Source: Acidimicrobiales bacterium (GTDB taxonomy: Bacteria > Actinomycetota > Acidimicrobiia > Acidimicrobiales > JAUJNH01). Taken from it: a stretch of DNA of 44,697 nt. The stretch spans positions 183,329 to 228,025 of the forward strand of contig JAUJNH010000003.1 of NCBI GenBank assembly GCA_030448245.1, given 5' to 3'. A model generated the notes under the pieces. The model made no database searches and had not been told where the DNA came from. It worked only from the letters and a program-made list of their open reading frames with translations. Each line of letters begins with the position of its first letter. Position 1 is the stretch's first letter. The position numbers and the translations under genes are program-made. Shown piece by piece: positions 11,023-19,965 of the stretch.

Positions 11023-11091
11023 ACGGCGCCGACCGGAGGGCAGCCCTTGCCGCGGGACGCCCCGGCCGTGGATGCACGCGCCGCTCGAGGT

Positions 11092-11478
11092 TCAGGAGTC
11101 GACGGTTGCTTGGAGCTGGGCTTCAGCCGGGGTGATCGGGCGGTTGGCCCGGTCGACGTGAACGATGGTGGGCGTGTAGCCCTCGAGGTCGGCGTCGTCG
11201 TAGTCGGCGTAGGTGATGACGATGACCTTGTCGCCCGGGTGGACGAGGCGGGCGGCCGCGCCGTTCAGGCAGCACTCGCCCTTCCCCGGCTCGCCGAGGA
11301 TCACGTAGGTCTCGAACCGGGCGCCGTTGTCGACGTCGACCACCGCCACCTGCTCCCACTCGCGGATGTCGGCCAGGGCCAGCAGGTCGGGGTCGAGGGT
11401 GATCGACCCGACGTAGTCGACGTTGGCGTCGGTGACCGTCATCCGGTGGATCTTCGACTTCATCATCCGCCGGCGCAT
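11092..11478 (-). CDS. panD: Aspartate 1-decarboxylase (pyruvoyl enzyme)
   Basis: PanD makes beta-alanine from aspartate for pantothenate synthesis. The 128-residue proenzyme self-cleaves between Gly24 and Ser25 (YVGS) to create the pyruvoyl group, and the lysine at the active site is in the early KSKIHR segment. The ATG at 11478 is chosen because it puts the cleavage site at the family position 24/25 and overlaps the panC stop (TGATG); a GTG one codon upstream is possible. Beta-alanine is used by the PanC domain encoded immediately upstream. Confidence 0.95.
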   Translation of the reverse strand: MRRRMMKSKIHRMTVTDANVDYVGSITLDPDLLALADIREWEQVAVVDVDNGARFETYVILGEPGKGECCLNGAAARLVHPGDKVIVITYADYDDADLEGYTPTIVHVDRANRPITPAEAQLQATVDS

Positions 11479-13064
11479 CACCGCGACACCTCCACGTTGT
11501 CGATCAGGCGGGCCCGGCCGAGGAAGGCGGCGGCCAGGATGCGGAGGCGGGTCGTGTGCTCGCCAGGCGGTTCGAGGGTGTCGCCGTCGACCACGTCCAC
11601 CCGGTCGAGGCGGAAGCGGGGCTCACCTTCGAGCGCGGCGGCGACCGCGGCGGCGACCGCCATCGGGTCCCGCTCCCCCGCCACCGTCACGCCGGCGCCG
11701 GCCTGCAGGGCCCGGTGCAGGGCCGGGGCCACCGCCCGCTCGTCGGGGCTCAGCAGGGCGTTGCGGGACGAGAGCGCCAGCCCGTCGTGGTCCCGCACCG
11801 TGGGGCAAGGCACGATCTCGACCGGGAGGTCGAGGTCGTGCACCACGCGGCGGACCACGGCGACCTGCTGGAAGTCCTTCTCGCCGAAGTAGGCCCGGCA
11901 CGGCCCGGCGACCCCGAACAGCTTGGTGCACACCGTGGCCACGCCGTCGAAGTGGCCCGGGCGGGCGGCCCCCTCGAGGCGGTCGGCGAGCCCCTCGACG
12001 TGGACCAGGGTCGCGGGGCCGCCGGGTCCGTACACCTCCTCGGTGCTGGGGGCGAAGACGAGGGCGGCACCGGCCTCGACGGCCACGTTCACGTCCCGGT
12101 CGAGGGTCCTGGGGTAGGCGGCGAGATCATCCGAGTGGTCGAACTGGAGCGGGTTGACGAACACGCTGACGGCCACGAGGTCGCACTCGGCGGCCGCCCT
12201 CCGGATCAGCGAGGCGTGCCCGTCGTGCAGCGCCCCCATCGTCGGCACGAGCCCGACGCTGAGGCCGGCGGCCCGGGCCTGGTCGAGTGCTTTGCGGAGG
12301 GCGGCCTTCTCGTGGACGACGGCGGCGCCGCCCCCCACCCCGAGGCCGGCCGGTAGGGTGCGGCCGGCGAGGCGGGCGGCCTCGGCGGCCACGGCCAGGT
12401 AGGCGGGCCGGTCGGCCTCGGCCAGCGCGGCCAGGTGGGCAGCCACGGTTGACCAGTCGCCTCGGGCCACCGGCCCGGTCAGGGCCGCCGCCGGCCCCCG
12501 CTCGGCCACGGCGGCGACCGCCCCGGCCGTCAGGTCGACGTAGGGCGCCAGGGGCAGGGCGGCCGCGCCCACCAGCCGCTCGACCACGCCCAGCAGGGCG
12601 GTGACGTGGTTGGCCGCCACCGCGCAGGCGGCGTGATGGGCGGGCCGGTCCTCGTCGGCCACCGTGAACGACCGCCCTCCGAGGGCAGCCACGACCTCGA
12701 GGACCAGTGGGTCGCCGGCCACGGCGAACCAGGCGCCGGGGAGGCGGTCGGCTCCCGTGGCGGGATCGGGGAGGGCGACCACCGGGTGGAGGGCCGCCCG
12801 GCGGGGGTGGCGGCCGAGGGCCTCCACGCCGAACGAACCGGCGAGGTGGGCGATCACGGTCGTGGGCTGCGGCGCCACCCTGGCCGCCGTCGTGCCGACT
12901 GCGGCGTCGGGCACGGCGAGCACGAGCAGGTCGCAGCCGGTGGCGGCCCGGGTGAGGTCGTCGCGGTGGTGGAGGGTGGGCCGCACCCGCCAGCCAGCCC
13001 GGCGCAGCGCCTCCTCCAGCGACCGGCCGGCTCGGCCGGCCCCGACGACCCGCAGGGTCGGCAT
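11478..13064 (-). CDS. panC: Fusion of a Rossmann/DUF2520 domain with pantoate-beta-alanine ligase
   Basis: The 528-residue open frame joins two proteins that are separate neighbours in mycobacteria (Rv3603c and PanC). Residues 1-~245 form a Rossmann domain ([19 protein letters not shown]) followed by a DUF2520 helical domain ([17 protein letters not shown]). This is a 6-phosphogluconate-dehydrogenase-like fold whose substrate is unproven, though a ketopantoate-reductase-like role has an obvious appeal. Residues ~250-528 are PanC, which condenses pantoate with beta-alanine using ATP. It shows [18 protein letters not shown], the pantoate-binding [15 protein letters not shown] and the KMSKS-like LSSRNALLS. 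There is no stop, start or frameshift between the domains. The gene overlaps panD. Confidence 0.9.
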   Translation of the reverse strand: MPTLRVVGAGRAGRSLEEALRRAGWRVRPTLHHRDDLTRAATGCDLLVLAVPDAAVGTTAARVAPQPTTVIAHLAGSFGVEALGRHPRRAALHPVVALPDPATGADRLPGAWFAVAGDPLVLEVVAALGGRSFTVADEDRPAHHAACAVAANHVTALLGVVERLVGAAALPLAPYVDLTAGAVAAVAERGPAAALTGPVARGDWSTVAAHLAALAEADRPAYLAVAAEAARLAGRTLPAGLGVGGGAAVVHEKAALRKALDQARAAGLSVGLVPTMGALHDGHASLIRRAAAECDLVAVSVFVNPLQFDHSDDLAAYPRTLDRDVNVAVEAGAALVFAPSTEEVYGPGGPATLVHVEGLADRLEGAARPGHFDGVATVCTKLFGVAGPCRAYFGEKDFQQVAVVRRVVHDLDLPVEIVPCPTVRDHDGLALSSRNALLSPDERAVAPALHRALQAGAGVTVAGERDPMAVAAAVAAALEGEPRFRLDRVDVVDGDTLEPPGEHTTRLRILAAAFLGRARLIDNVEVSR

Positions 13065-13165
13065 GCTTCACCTCGCTTCGACGATCCAGCCCCGAGGTGG
13101 GTGCCGGTCGCTGGGGGAACGGTACCCGGCCGGTGGGCCAACCGGGCACTGCAGCCGTTCGGTCC

Positions 13166-13672
13166 TCAGACCTGCCCGTCGTCGATGGCGGCCTGCACCA
13201 CGAGCCGTCCGGCGGGGCCCATGGGCCGGCCCACGACCCGCTCGACGAACCCGATGACCTGGGCGTGCGAGCCGGGGAAGCCGGCGTGCAGCAGGTAGGC
13301 GCCCATGATCCCCATCACCTGGTCGGACAGCTCCTCCATGTGGACCAGCACCTTCTCGCCGTTGGCGATCCAGGTGTCGAGCGAGGAGAACAGCTCGGGC
13401 AGCACCTCGCGCGAGTCGGCAGCGGGCGGGTAGGGGATGTGGGAGGCGGCCAGCCCCAGCTGCTCGTAGGCGTGGAGGTTGTGGGGCGAGGTGAGCAGGC
13501 TCACGACCCGGGTGAAGCCCTCCTCCCGCAGCCAGATGATCTCCTCCTGGCGCCGCACCGGACGGTGGTTGCGGGCGTACCCGCCGGGCCGCTCCGAGAC
13601 GGCGAGCTTCTGGTCGATGACCCAGTGGAAGTAGCGGGGCTCGATGCCGCGGGCCCACTTGTTCTTGATCAC
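13166..13672 (-). CDS. Tyrosine/dual-specificity phosphatase-like protein without the catalytic Cys-Arg loop
   Basis: The 168-residue sequence resembles small dual-specificity phosphatases: an opening WVIDQKLAVSERPGG, an EEIIWLREEGFTRVVSLL strand-helix, and a strand-loop-helix ending GIMGAYLL. At the expected HCxxGxxR loop it reads HMEELSDQVMG, so the nucleophilic Cys and the phosphate-binding Arg are both absent. If folded it is probably a binding or regulatory protein rather than an enzyme. The GTG at 13672 overlaps the folP stop by four bases, so it is made with dihydropteroate synthase. The family assignment is by eye and moderate. Confidence 0.6.
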   Translation of the reverse strand: MIKNKWARGIEPRYFHWVIDQKLAVSERPGGYARNHRPVRRQEEIIWLREEGFTRVVSLLTSPHNLHAYEQLGLAASHIPYPPAADSREVLPELFSSLDTWIANGEKVLVHMEELSDQVMGIMGAYLLHAGFPGSHAQVIGFVERVVGRPMGPAGRLVVQAAIDDGQV

Positions 13673-14445
13673 GCCGCCTCCAGAGCCGTGAGCCGAAGGG
13701 CCTGCACGGTCTCGACCACGTCGTGGGCCCGCACCACCTCCACGCCGCAGTGGAAGGCCCAGGTGGCCACGGCCACCGACGCCTCCAGCCGGTCCTCGAC
13801 GGGCGCGCCGCCGGTCAGCCTGCCGAGGAACCCCTTCCTGCTGGCCCCCACCAGCACCGGCACGCCTCCCTCGACCAGCTCGGGCAGGGCGGCGAGCAGG
13901 GCCAGGTTGTGCTCGACCGTCTTGCCGAAGCCGATGCCCGGGTCGACCCACACCTCCCGGCAGCCGACCTGCCGGGCGCGGGCGCCGGCCACCGCCAGGA
14001 ACCCGTGCACCTCGCCGACCACGTCGTCGTAGCGGGGGTCGGCCTGCATGGTCCGCGGGTCGCCCTGGGCGTGCATGGCCACGTACCCGGCCCCGGCGGC
14101 GGCGGCCACGGCCATCAGCTCCTCGGCGGCCGAGACGTCGTTCACGATGGTGGCACCTGCGGCCACGGCCGCTTCGGCCACCTCGGCGTGGCGGGTGTCG
14201 ATGCTGACGCGTATGCCGTCGGCCGCCAGGGCGCTGACCACGGGCAGCACGCGTGCCAGCTCCTCGGCGGCTTCGACCGGCTCGGCCCCGGGTCGGGTGC
14301 TCTCGCCGCCGACGTCCACGATCCCGGCCCCGGACGCCGCCAGCCACCGCCCGTGAGCCACGGCGCCACCTGGGCTGGAGAACCGCCCGCCGTCACTGAA
14401 AGAGTCCGGCGTCACGTTGACCACACCCATCACAAGAGACGCCAT
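13669..14445 (-). CDS. folP: Dihydropteroate synthase
   Basis: FolP joins para-aminobenzoate to dihydropterin diphosphate in folate synthesis. The 258-residue TIM-barrel protein has both family signatures: MGVVNVTPDSFSDGG at the start, and GAGIVDVGGESTRPGAEPV. It also has VSIDTRHAEVA, a ND strand end, DPGIGFGKT and GASRKGFLGRL. The ATG at 14445 is kept; an ATG at 14430 just before GVVNVTP would trim five residues. folB and folK, common neighbours in other actinobacteria, are not adjacent. folE is about 2 kb away on the same strand. Confidence 0.95.
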   Translation of the reverse strand: MASLVMGVVNVTPDSFSDGGRFSSPGGAVAHGRWLAASGAGIVDVGGESTRPGAEPVEAAEELARVLPVVSALAADGIRVSIDTRHAEVAEAAVAAGATIVNDVSAAEELMAVAAAAGAGYVAMHAQGDPRTMQADPRYDDVVGEVHGFLAVAGARARQVGCREVWVDPGIGFGKTVEHNLALLAALPELVEGGVPVLVGASRKGFLGRLTGGAPVEDRLEASVAVATWAFHCGVEVVRAHDVVETVQALRLTALEAA

Positions 14446-14529
14446 GAACCCCCCATCCTACCCCCCTGCCGCCCGCCCATCCCGGTGCCCGGAAGCGTGC
14501 GGCGCCACCACCCTGGCCGCTGTTGCTCG

Positions 14530-14676
14530 GGGGGAGCTCGAGGGGGGCGGAGCCTGCGGAGCCCCCCTCGTCAGCCCGCCGGAAGGGAGCTTGCTCCCGT
14601 GGCCGGAACAGTGAGCCGGCCGAAGGCCGTCGACGAGACCCGCCCGAACGGAGGGAGCGCAGCGACCGGGTGAGGC
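14530..14676. repeat. Intergenic direct repeat, copy 1
   Basis: A ~147-bp segment is about 95% identical to copy 2 at 14691-14837. It contains a strong hairpin (14539-14548 with 14561-14570, 10 bp, 12-base loop) and a second inverted repeat, GGGAGC-TT-GCTCCC. It lies in the ~400-bp gap (14446-14845) between the 5' end of folP and the 3' end of the flavoprotein gene, where I find no coding frame that looks real. It may act as terminator structures or as a REP-like element. Confidence 0.85.
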
Positions 14677-14690
14677 CGGCAGCCACCGCC

Positions 14691-14837
14691 GGGGGAGCTC
14701 GAGGGGGCGGAGCCTGCGGAGCCCCCTCGTCAGCCCGCCGGAAGGGAGCTTGTTCCCGTGGCCGGAACAGTGAGCCGGCCGAAGGCCGTCGACACAAGAC
14801 CCGCCCGAACGGAGGGAGCGAAGCGACCGAGTGAGGC
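14691..14837. repeat. Intergenic direct repeat, copy 2
   Basis: This is the second copy of the ~147-bp element. Its hairpin (14700-14708 with 14721-14729) has 9 bp: both arms lack exactly one base relative to copy 1, so pairing is kept. Other differences are a C-to-T in the second inverted repeat, a 2-base length change and two substitutions near the end. The copy ends 9 bases before the stop of the flavoprotein gene, and may terminate transcripts from that gene. Confidence 0.85.
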
Positions 14838-14845
14838 GCGGCGCG

Positions 14846-16261
14846 CTAGAAGTCGAGGAATCGGGTGACCCTGCGGATGCGGGCGGCGTTGTCGAAGACG
14901 CTCTCGGCGGCGAGGAGGCCGATCGAGGTGGCGAGGGTCGGGTAGACGTGGACGAGGCCGGCGAGGTCGTCGAGGCGCAGGCCCTGGGCCTCGGCCAGGG
15001 CCAGCTCGTGGACCAGCTCGCCGGCCGAGGCGCTCAGGATGTGGCCGCCGACGATGCGCCGCTTCGGCCCGGTGACGATGATGACGGCGCCGCGGTCGGT
15101 GCCGTCGGCTCGGGCCCGGTCGTTGTGGTCGAGGTCCATGCGCCAGACGTGGGCGTCGTCGCCGTAGCGCTCGGTGGCCTCGGCGCTGGTGAGGCCGACG
15201 TGGGCCAGCTCGGGGTCGGTGAACGTGCACCAGGGGATGGTGGCGTCGACGGTGCCCTTGCCCGGGAAGAACATGTCCCGGAGGGCCCGCACGCCCTCGT
15301 AGGCGGCGGAGTGGGTGAAGAGGGTGCGGCCGGCCGCGTCGCCGGCCGCGTACACGGTCTTGACGGCCGTGCGGCCCCGGTCGTCGGTCTGGATGCCGCG
15401 AGGGCCGACCTGGATGCCCACCTCCTCGAGCCCGAGGGCCTCGACGTTGGGGACCCGGCCGGCGCCGACGAAGATCTCGTCGGCCTCGAACCGGGTCTCC
15501 TCGCCGTCGACGGTGGCCACCACGACCTTGCGCCCGGTGGGCAGCACCTCGACGGCGGTGGCGTCGGCGCCCACCCGCAGGCGGAGGCCTTCGTCGACCA
15601 GCAGGTCGGCCAGCCGCCGGGCCAGCTCGGGTTCGTCCCGAGGGAGGATCCCGGGGTCCTTCTGGAGGACGGTCACCTCGACGCCGAGCCGGTGGCAGGC
15701 CTGGGCCAGCTCGACGGCGATGGGTCCGCCGCCGATGAACACCAGCGATGCCGGGCAGCGGTCGAGCTCGAAGATGCTTTCGCTGGTCAGGAAGCCGGCG
15801 TCGGCCAGCCCGGGGATCGGCGGGGTCGCCGGCCGGCTCCCGGTGCAGAGCAGGACGAAGCGGGTCTCGAGTCGCCGGCCGTCCACCTCGACCGTGGTGC
15901 CGTCGACCAGCCGGGCCGTCCCGGTGATCAGCTCGACGCCCATCTCCTCGTAGCGGGCGGGGTCGTCGTCGGTCGTGGCGATCTGGCGCTGCACCTCCTT
16001 GATGCGCCGCCAGACCCGCGAGGTGTCGACCGAGGGCGCCTGGAACAGCGGCAGGCCCCACCGGTCGGCGTGGCGCACGTGGTGGGCCACCTTGGCGCTG
16101 GCCAGCAGCGCCTTGGACGGGACGCACCCGGTCCACAGACAGTCACCGCCGACCCGTGCTCGCTCGACCACGGCCACCTTGAGTCCCAGGGTGGTTGCGA
16201 ACTCGGCTGCGGGCATCCCACCCGAGCCCATCCCGACGATGACCAGGTCCAGATCCGCCAC
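14846..16261 (-). CDS. Flavoprotein disulfide reductase (dihydrolipoyl dehydrogenase/mercuric reductase-like)
   Basis: This 471-residue class I pyridine-nucleotide-disulfide oxidoreductase has an N-terminal FAD motif (VGMGSGGMPAA), the redox pair in GGDCLWTGCVPSK (CxxxxC), a NAD(P)-binding motif (FIGGGPIAVELA), the second FAD strand (VYAAGDAAG) and a C-terminal dimer domain with HVYPTLATS. The His is retained there, as in dihydrolipoyl dehydrogenase and the MerA-like group. No 2-oxo acid dehydrogenase genes are nearby, so the disulfide substrate is open; mycothione, lipoamide or metal reduction are all possible. The GTG at 16261 is chosen because a TAGGTT box lies 8 bases upstream. Confidence 0.85.
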   Translation of the reverse strand: MADLDLVIVGMGSGGMPAAEFATTLGLKVAVVERARVGGDCLWTGCVPSKALLASAKVAHHVRHADRWGLPLFQAPSVDTSRVWRRIKEVQRQIATTDDDPARYEEMGVELITGTARLVDGTTVEVDGRRLETRFVLLCTGSRPATPPIPGLADAGFLTSESIFELDRCPASLVFIGGGPIAVELAQACHRLGVEVTVLQKDPGILPRDEPELARRLADLLVDEGLRLRVGADATAVEVLPTGRKVVVATVDGEETRFEADEIFVGAGRVPNVEALGLEEVGIQVGPRGIQTDDRGRTAVKTVYAAGDAAGRTLFTHSAAYEGVRALRDMFFPGKGTVDATIPWCTFTDPELAHVGLTSAEATERYGDDAHVWRMDLDHNDRARADGTDRGAVIIVTGPKRRIVGGHILSASAGELVHELALAEAQGLRLDDLAGLVHVYPTLATSIGLLAAESVFDNAARIRRVTRFLDF

Positions 16262-16269
16262 AGCGTTCG

Positions 16270-16275
16270 AACCTA
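16270..16275 (-). promoter_or_regulatory. Leaderless-type -10 box (TAGGTT) of the flavoprotein reductase gene
   Basis: TAGGTT on the minus strand ends 8 bases before the GTG at 16261. It lies at the 3' end of the small membrane-protein gene, so the reductase has its own promoter. Confidence 0.55.
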
Positions 16276-16286
16276 GCCCCGTGGCG

Positions 16287-16478
16287 CTACTCGGTCGCCT
16301 TCCACAGGTCGAGCCCGAGCTTGAACCCGATGGCGCCGCCGGAGAGGACCAGGAGCGTCCCGATCGAGATGATGAGGAGGGACCCGCCGGCGAAGATGAT
16401 GCCGAGGAAGCCGAGGAACAGCAGGCCGACGGCCACTTGGAACGGGCGCTTCGGCACGCCATTCGGCAACTCGAACAT
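16287..16478 (-). CDS. Small membrane protein with two hydrophobic segments
   Basis: A 63-residue protein of unknown function. After a short polar start (MFELPNGVPKRPF) it has two hydrophobic segments, about residues 14-30 and 33-50, with Gly-rich turns, and ends in a charged LDLWKATE tail. The ATG at 16478 is preferred over an in-frame ATG eight codons upstream because AAAGGGGTGG precedes it at ribosome-binding distance. It may share transcription with the downstream reductase. Confidence 0.6.
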   Translation of the reverse strand: MFELPNGVPKRPFQVAVGLLFLGFLGIIFAGGSLLIISIGTLLVLSGGAIGFKLGLDLWKATE

Positions 16479-16592
16479 ATCCACCCCTTTCAGGCACGCC
16501 AACGAAGCTGGGCGCTTGAAAAGTACCGTGCCCGAGCCCGCGGCGGCACGGTCGCCGACCTGATTGTCGGTATCCGGGGGGTATCGGTGGCC

Positions 16593-17201
16593 TCAGCGCC
16601 CGGTGATGAACGCCATGGCCTCGGCCCGGGTGGCGGCGCTGGTGCGGAAGAGGCCGCGCACCGCCGAGGTCACCGTGGTCGAGCCGGGCTTGCGGACGCC
16701 GCGCATGCTCATGCACAGGTGCTCGGCCTCGATCACCACCAGCACGCCACGGGGCTGCAGCGCTCGCTCCATGGCGTCGGCCACCTGGGTGGTGAGCCGC
16801 TCCTGCACCTGGGGGCGGCGGGCGTAGCCCTCGACGACCCGGGCCACCTTGGAGAGGCCGGTGATCCGGCCCTGCTGGTTCGGGATGTAGGCGACGTGCG
16901 CTTGGCCGTGGAAGGCGACGAGGTGGTGCTCGCACGAGCTGGTGAACGAGATGTCGCGGACCATGACCATCTCGTCGTGGTTGGCCTCGAAGCCCACCAC
17001 GAGGTGGGAATCGGGGTCCTCGTGGAGGCCGGCGAAGATCTCGGCGTACATCCGGGCCACCCGGGCCGGTGTGTCGAGGAGACCGTCTCGCCCGCTGTCC
17101 TCGCCGACGGCCTCGAGGATCTCACGCACCGCAGCCTCGATCCGCGGCAGGTCGACCGCCCCCGGGGGGGCGATCGGGGGGCGGTCGGAGTCGAGGGCCA
17201 T
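16593..17201 (-). CDS. folE: GTP cyclohydrolase I
   Basis: FolE converts GTP to dihydroneopterin triphosphate, the first step of folate synthesis. The 202-residue sequence carries the zinc-site segment [20 protein letters not shown], the [23 protein letters not shown] substrate block and [15 protein letters not shown], which holds the third zinc Cys. Length and motifs are fully canonical. The ATG at 17201 has the block TAGGTTGCGGGG upstream, as lysS does. It works in the same pathway as folP about 2 kb away. Confidence 0.96.
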   Translation of the reverse strand: MALDSDRPPIAPPGAVDLPRIEAAVREILEAVGEDSGRDGLLDTPARVARMYAEIFAGLHEDPDSHLVVGFEANHDEMVMVRDISFTSSCEHHLVAFHGQAHVAYIPNQQGRITGLSKVARVVEGYARRPQVQERLTTQVADAMERALQPRGVLVVIEAEHLCMSMRGVRKPGSTTVTSAVRGLFRTSAATRAEAMAFITGR

Positions 17202-17209
17202 GGCCCCGC

Positions 17210-17215
17210 AACCTA
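17210..17215 (-). promoter_or_regulatory. Leaderless-type -10 box (TAGGTT) of folE
   Basis: TAGGTT on the minus strand ends 8 bases before the folE ATG; the 12-base context TAGGTTGCGGGG is identical to that of lysS. Confidence 0.55.
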
Positions 17216-17244
17216 CGCGGGGGCCGGGCGACCGGCCCGGCCGC

Positions 17245-19248
17245 TCAGGCTGGTGACGGGCCGAGCGTGCCCTTCAGGCGGTCGAGGAGCTTGCGGCCCC
17301 CGCCGATCACGGGTGGGGCGGGCGGGGCCGGCGGCTGGGGCGACGGCACCTCCTCGCGGGCCGAGGCGCCGGTCAGCTGGCGGACGGCCGCGCCCGGCGT
17401 GGGCCGGATCCCGCCGCTCTTGAGGCCCTCCCACGGCGGGAGGTCCTTGAAGATCTCGCCCAGCTCCTCGGCGTTGAGGGTCTCCTTCTCGAGGAGGGCG
17501 TTGGCCAGCCGGTCCAGGGTGGCCCGGTGGGTCTCGAGGATGGCCCGGGCCTCGGCGTGGGCGTCGTCGATGAGACCGTTGATGTCCTCGTCGATGATGG
17601 CGGCGATCTCGTCGCCGTAGTCGCGCTGGTGGCCGACCTCCTTGCCGAGGAAGACCTCGCCCTGCTCCTGGCCGAACTTGCGGGGCCCCAGGCGCTCGCT
17701 CATCCCGTACTGGGTGACCATCGACCGGGCGATCTCGGTGCACTTCTCGATGTCGTTGGCTGCGCCGGTGGTGATCTCGCCGAAGATCAGCTCCTCGGCG
17801 GTGCGGCCGCCGAGCGACATGGCCATCATCGACCGCAGCTGGGCCCGGTTGTGGCTGTAGCGGTCCTCGGGCAGCGACCAGGTGAGGCCCAGTGCCCGGC
17901 CCCGGGGCAGGATCGACACCTTGTGCACCGGGTCGGTGTTGGGCAGCACGTGGCCCACCAGGGCGTGGCCGCCCTCGTGGTAGGCGGTCAGGCGCTTCTC
18001 CTTCTCGCTCATCACCCGGGTCTTGCGCTCGGGGCCGGCGAGCACCCGGTCGATGGCCTCGTCCAGCTGCATGAAGCCGATCTCGCTGAACCCGTGGCGG
18101 GCGGCCAGGAGGGCGGCCTCGTTCAGCAGGTTGGCCAGGTCGGCACCGGTGAAGCCGGGGGTGCGCTTGGCCAGCAGGTCGAGGTCGACGCCCGTAGCCA
18201 GCGGCTTGCCCTTGGCGTGGACGTCGAGGATCTTGCGGCGGCCGGCCAGGTCGGGGCGGTCGACCACGATCTGGCGGTCGAAGCGACCCGGGCGGAGGAG
18301 GGCGGGGTCGAGGATGTCGGGCCGGTTGGTGGCGGCGATGAGGATGACGCCGGTCTTGGCGTCGAAGCCGTCCATCTCGACGAGCAGCTGGTTCAGGGTC
18401 TGCTCGCGCTCGTCGTGACCGCCGCCGAGGCCGGCGCCGCGGTGGCGGCCGACGGCGTCGATCTCGTCCATGAAGATGATCGCCGGTGCGGCCGCCTTGG
18501 CCTGCTCGAACAGGTCGCGCACCCGGCTGGCGCCGACGCCCACGAACATCTCGACGAAGTCGGACCCGGAGATCGAGAAGAAGGGCACGCCGGCCTCGCC
18601 GGCCACGGCCCGGGCCAGCAGGGTCTTGCCGGTCCCTGGCGGTCCGAACAGCAGGACGCCCTTCGGGATCTTGGCGCCGATGGCCTGGAACCGGGCGGGC
18701 TTCTCGAGGAAGTCCTTGATCTCGTGCAGCTCCTCGACGGCCTCGTCGGCGCCGGCCACGTCGGCGAAGGTCACCTTGGGCTGGTCCTTGTTGACCGTCT
18801 TCGGCTTGGCCTTGCCGAACTGCATCACGCGGTTGCCGCCGCCCTGCATCTGGTTCAGCACGAAGAAGAAGAGCCCGAAGAGGAAGATGAAGGGCAGGAA
18901 GTTGAACAGGAGCGACACCCAGATCGACTCGCTGTTCTTCTTCGACCCGACGAGCAGGGGCTTGTCGTCCGGGCCCGGGGCGCTGCGCAGCTTGCCGGTG
19001 AGCTCGTCGGCGTACTCGGCCGGGTACTTGGCCTCGTACTTGGTGCCGTCCTTCAGCGTGCCCTTGACCTTGTTGTCCGGCTCGTTCAGCTCGGCCGTGG
19101 CGACCTCTCCCCGGCTGGCCCGCTGCTCGAAGTCGCTCAGCGAGAGCTTCTTGGCCGGGGTGCCGCCGCCGAGCAGCTGGGCTGCGAAGAACAGCAGGAC
19201 GAGCGCCAGCAGGACGTAGAAGCCGGCGTTCTTGAAGAGACGTCGCAT
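17245..19248 (-). CDS. ftsH: ATP-dependent zinc metalloprotease FtsH
   Basis: FtsH is the membrane-anchored AAA+ protease that removes damaged or regulatory membrane and cytosolic proteins. The 667-residue protein has membrane segments at about 8-26 and 109-131 flanking an extracytoplasmic domain, Walker A GPPGTGKT (202-209), Walker [12 protein letters not shown], the second region of homology with [18 protein letters not shown], and the zinc motif HEGGH (424-428). The C-terminal tail is Pro-rich. The ATG at 19248 follows TAGGAGACATC, a good ribosome site. Being upstream of folE and downstream of hpt matches the order in other actinobacteria. Confidence 0.97.
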   Translation of the reverse strand: MRRLFKNAGFYVLLALVLLFFAAQLLGGGTPAKKLSLSDFEQRASRGEVATAELNEPDNKVKGTLKDGTKYEAKYPAEYADELTGKLRSAPGPDDKPLLVGSKKNSESIWVSLLFNFLPFIFLFGLFFFVLNQMQGGGNRVMQFGKAKPKTVNKDQPKVTFADVAGADEAVEELHEIKDFLEKPARFQAIGAKIPKGVLLFGPPGTGKTLLARAVAGEAGVPFFSISGSDFVEMFVGVGASRVRDLFEQAKAAAPAIIFMDEIDAVGRHRGAGLGGGHDEREQTLNQLLVEMDGFDAKTGVILIAATNRPDILDPALLRPGRFDRQIVVDRPDLAGRRKILDVHAKGKPLATGVDLDLLAKRTPGFTGADLANLLNEAALLAARHGFSEIGFMQLDEAIDRVLAGPERKTRVMSEKEKRLTAYHEGGHALVGHVLPNTDPVHKVSILPRGRALGLTWSLPEDRYSHNRAQLRSMMAMSLGGRTAEELIFGEITTGAANDIEKCTEIARSMVTQYGMSERLGPRKFGQEQGEVFLGKEVGHQRDYGDEIAAIIDEDINGLIDDAHAEARAILETHRATLDRLANALLEKETLNAEELGEIFKDLPPWEGLKSGGIRPTPGAAVRQLTGASAREEVPSPQPPAPPAPPVIGGGRKLLDRLKGTLGPSPA

Positions 19249-19286
19249 GATGTCTCCTAGGGTACCGACCGCGGGCGTTCTAGAAC

Positions 19287-19895
19287 CTAGCGGGGGGCAT
19301 ACGTGCAGATGAAGGGCAGGTTGCGGTAGCGCTCGTCGACGTCGAGGCCGTAGCCGACCACGAAGTCGGGCGGGATGCGGAAGCCCTCGTAGCGCAGGTC
19401 GGGGTCCCGGCGCTGCAGCCCCTCCTTCACCAGCAGGGCGCAGACCTCGAGGCTGGCGGGGCTCCGGGCCCACAGGTTCTTGCGCAGCCACGAGAGCGTG
19501 AGGCCGGAGTCGACCACGTCCTCGACGACGAGCACGTGCCGACCCGACAGGTCAGCGTCGAGGTCCTTCACGATGCGCACCACGCCGCTGGTCTTGGTGG
19601 CCGCCCCGTACGACGAGACGGCCATGAAGTCGAACTCGACCGGGCAGGTGATGGCCCGGGCCAGGTCGGCCATGAACAGGAACGCTCCCTTCAACACGGC
19701 GACGCACAGCAGCGGGTCGCCGCTGCGGCTGCGGTGCTCGGCCGAGATCCGCTCGCCGAGCGAACGGACGACGGCCTGCAGCTCGTCCTGGGCGACGATC
19801 AGCCGGTCGAGGTCCGGGTCGGTCCCCCACGGCGCCGGCACGGGACGGGCCGGGCTCCCACCGGCGGCGGTGGCCACGTGTCGGAGCGCGCTCAT
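19287..19895 (-). CDS. hpt: Hypoxanthine(-guanine) phosphoribosyltransferase
   Basis: It salvages hypoxanthine and guanine with PRPP to form IMP and GMP. The 202-residue protein has the PRPP-binding motif [14 protein letters not shown], the early KGAF loop ([11 protein letters not shown]) and the C-terminal purine-contact region [19 protein letters not shown]. About 25 extra residues precede the family start; the ATG at 19895 is the annotated choice, and a later start is possible. It lies between tilS (70-base gap) and ftsH, the classical tilS-hpt-ftsH arrangement. Confidence 0.96.
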   Translation of the reverse strand: MSALRHVATAAGGSPARPVPAPWGTDPDLDRLIVAQDELQAVVRSLGERISAEHRSRSGDPLLCVAVLKGAFLFMADLARAITCPVEFDFMAVSSYGAATKTSGVVRIVKDLDADLSGRHVLVVEDVVDSGLTLSWLRKNLWARSPASLEVCALLVKEGLQRRDPDLRYEGFRIPPDFVVGYGLDVDERYRNLPFICTYAPR

Positions 19896-19965
19896 CGACG
19901 AGCAGTCTTGCGCAGGCCCGGCGCGCCGTCAGTCGTCGCCCAGCCGCAACCGGCCGCGGACGACG

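Noticed and set aside
14530..14837. CRISPR-like array
   Set aside because: There are only two ~147-bp copies, with no short spacers and no cas genes; the units contain their own hairpins.
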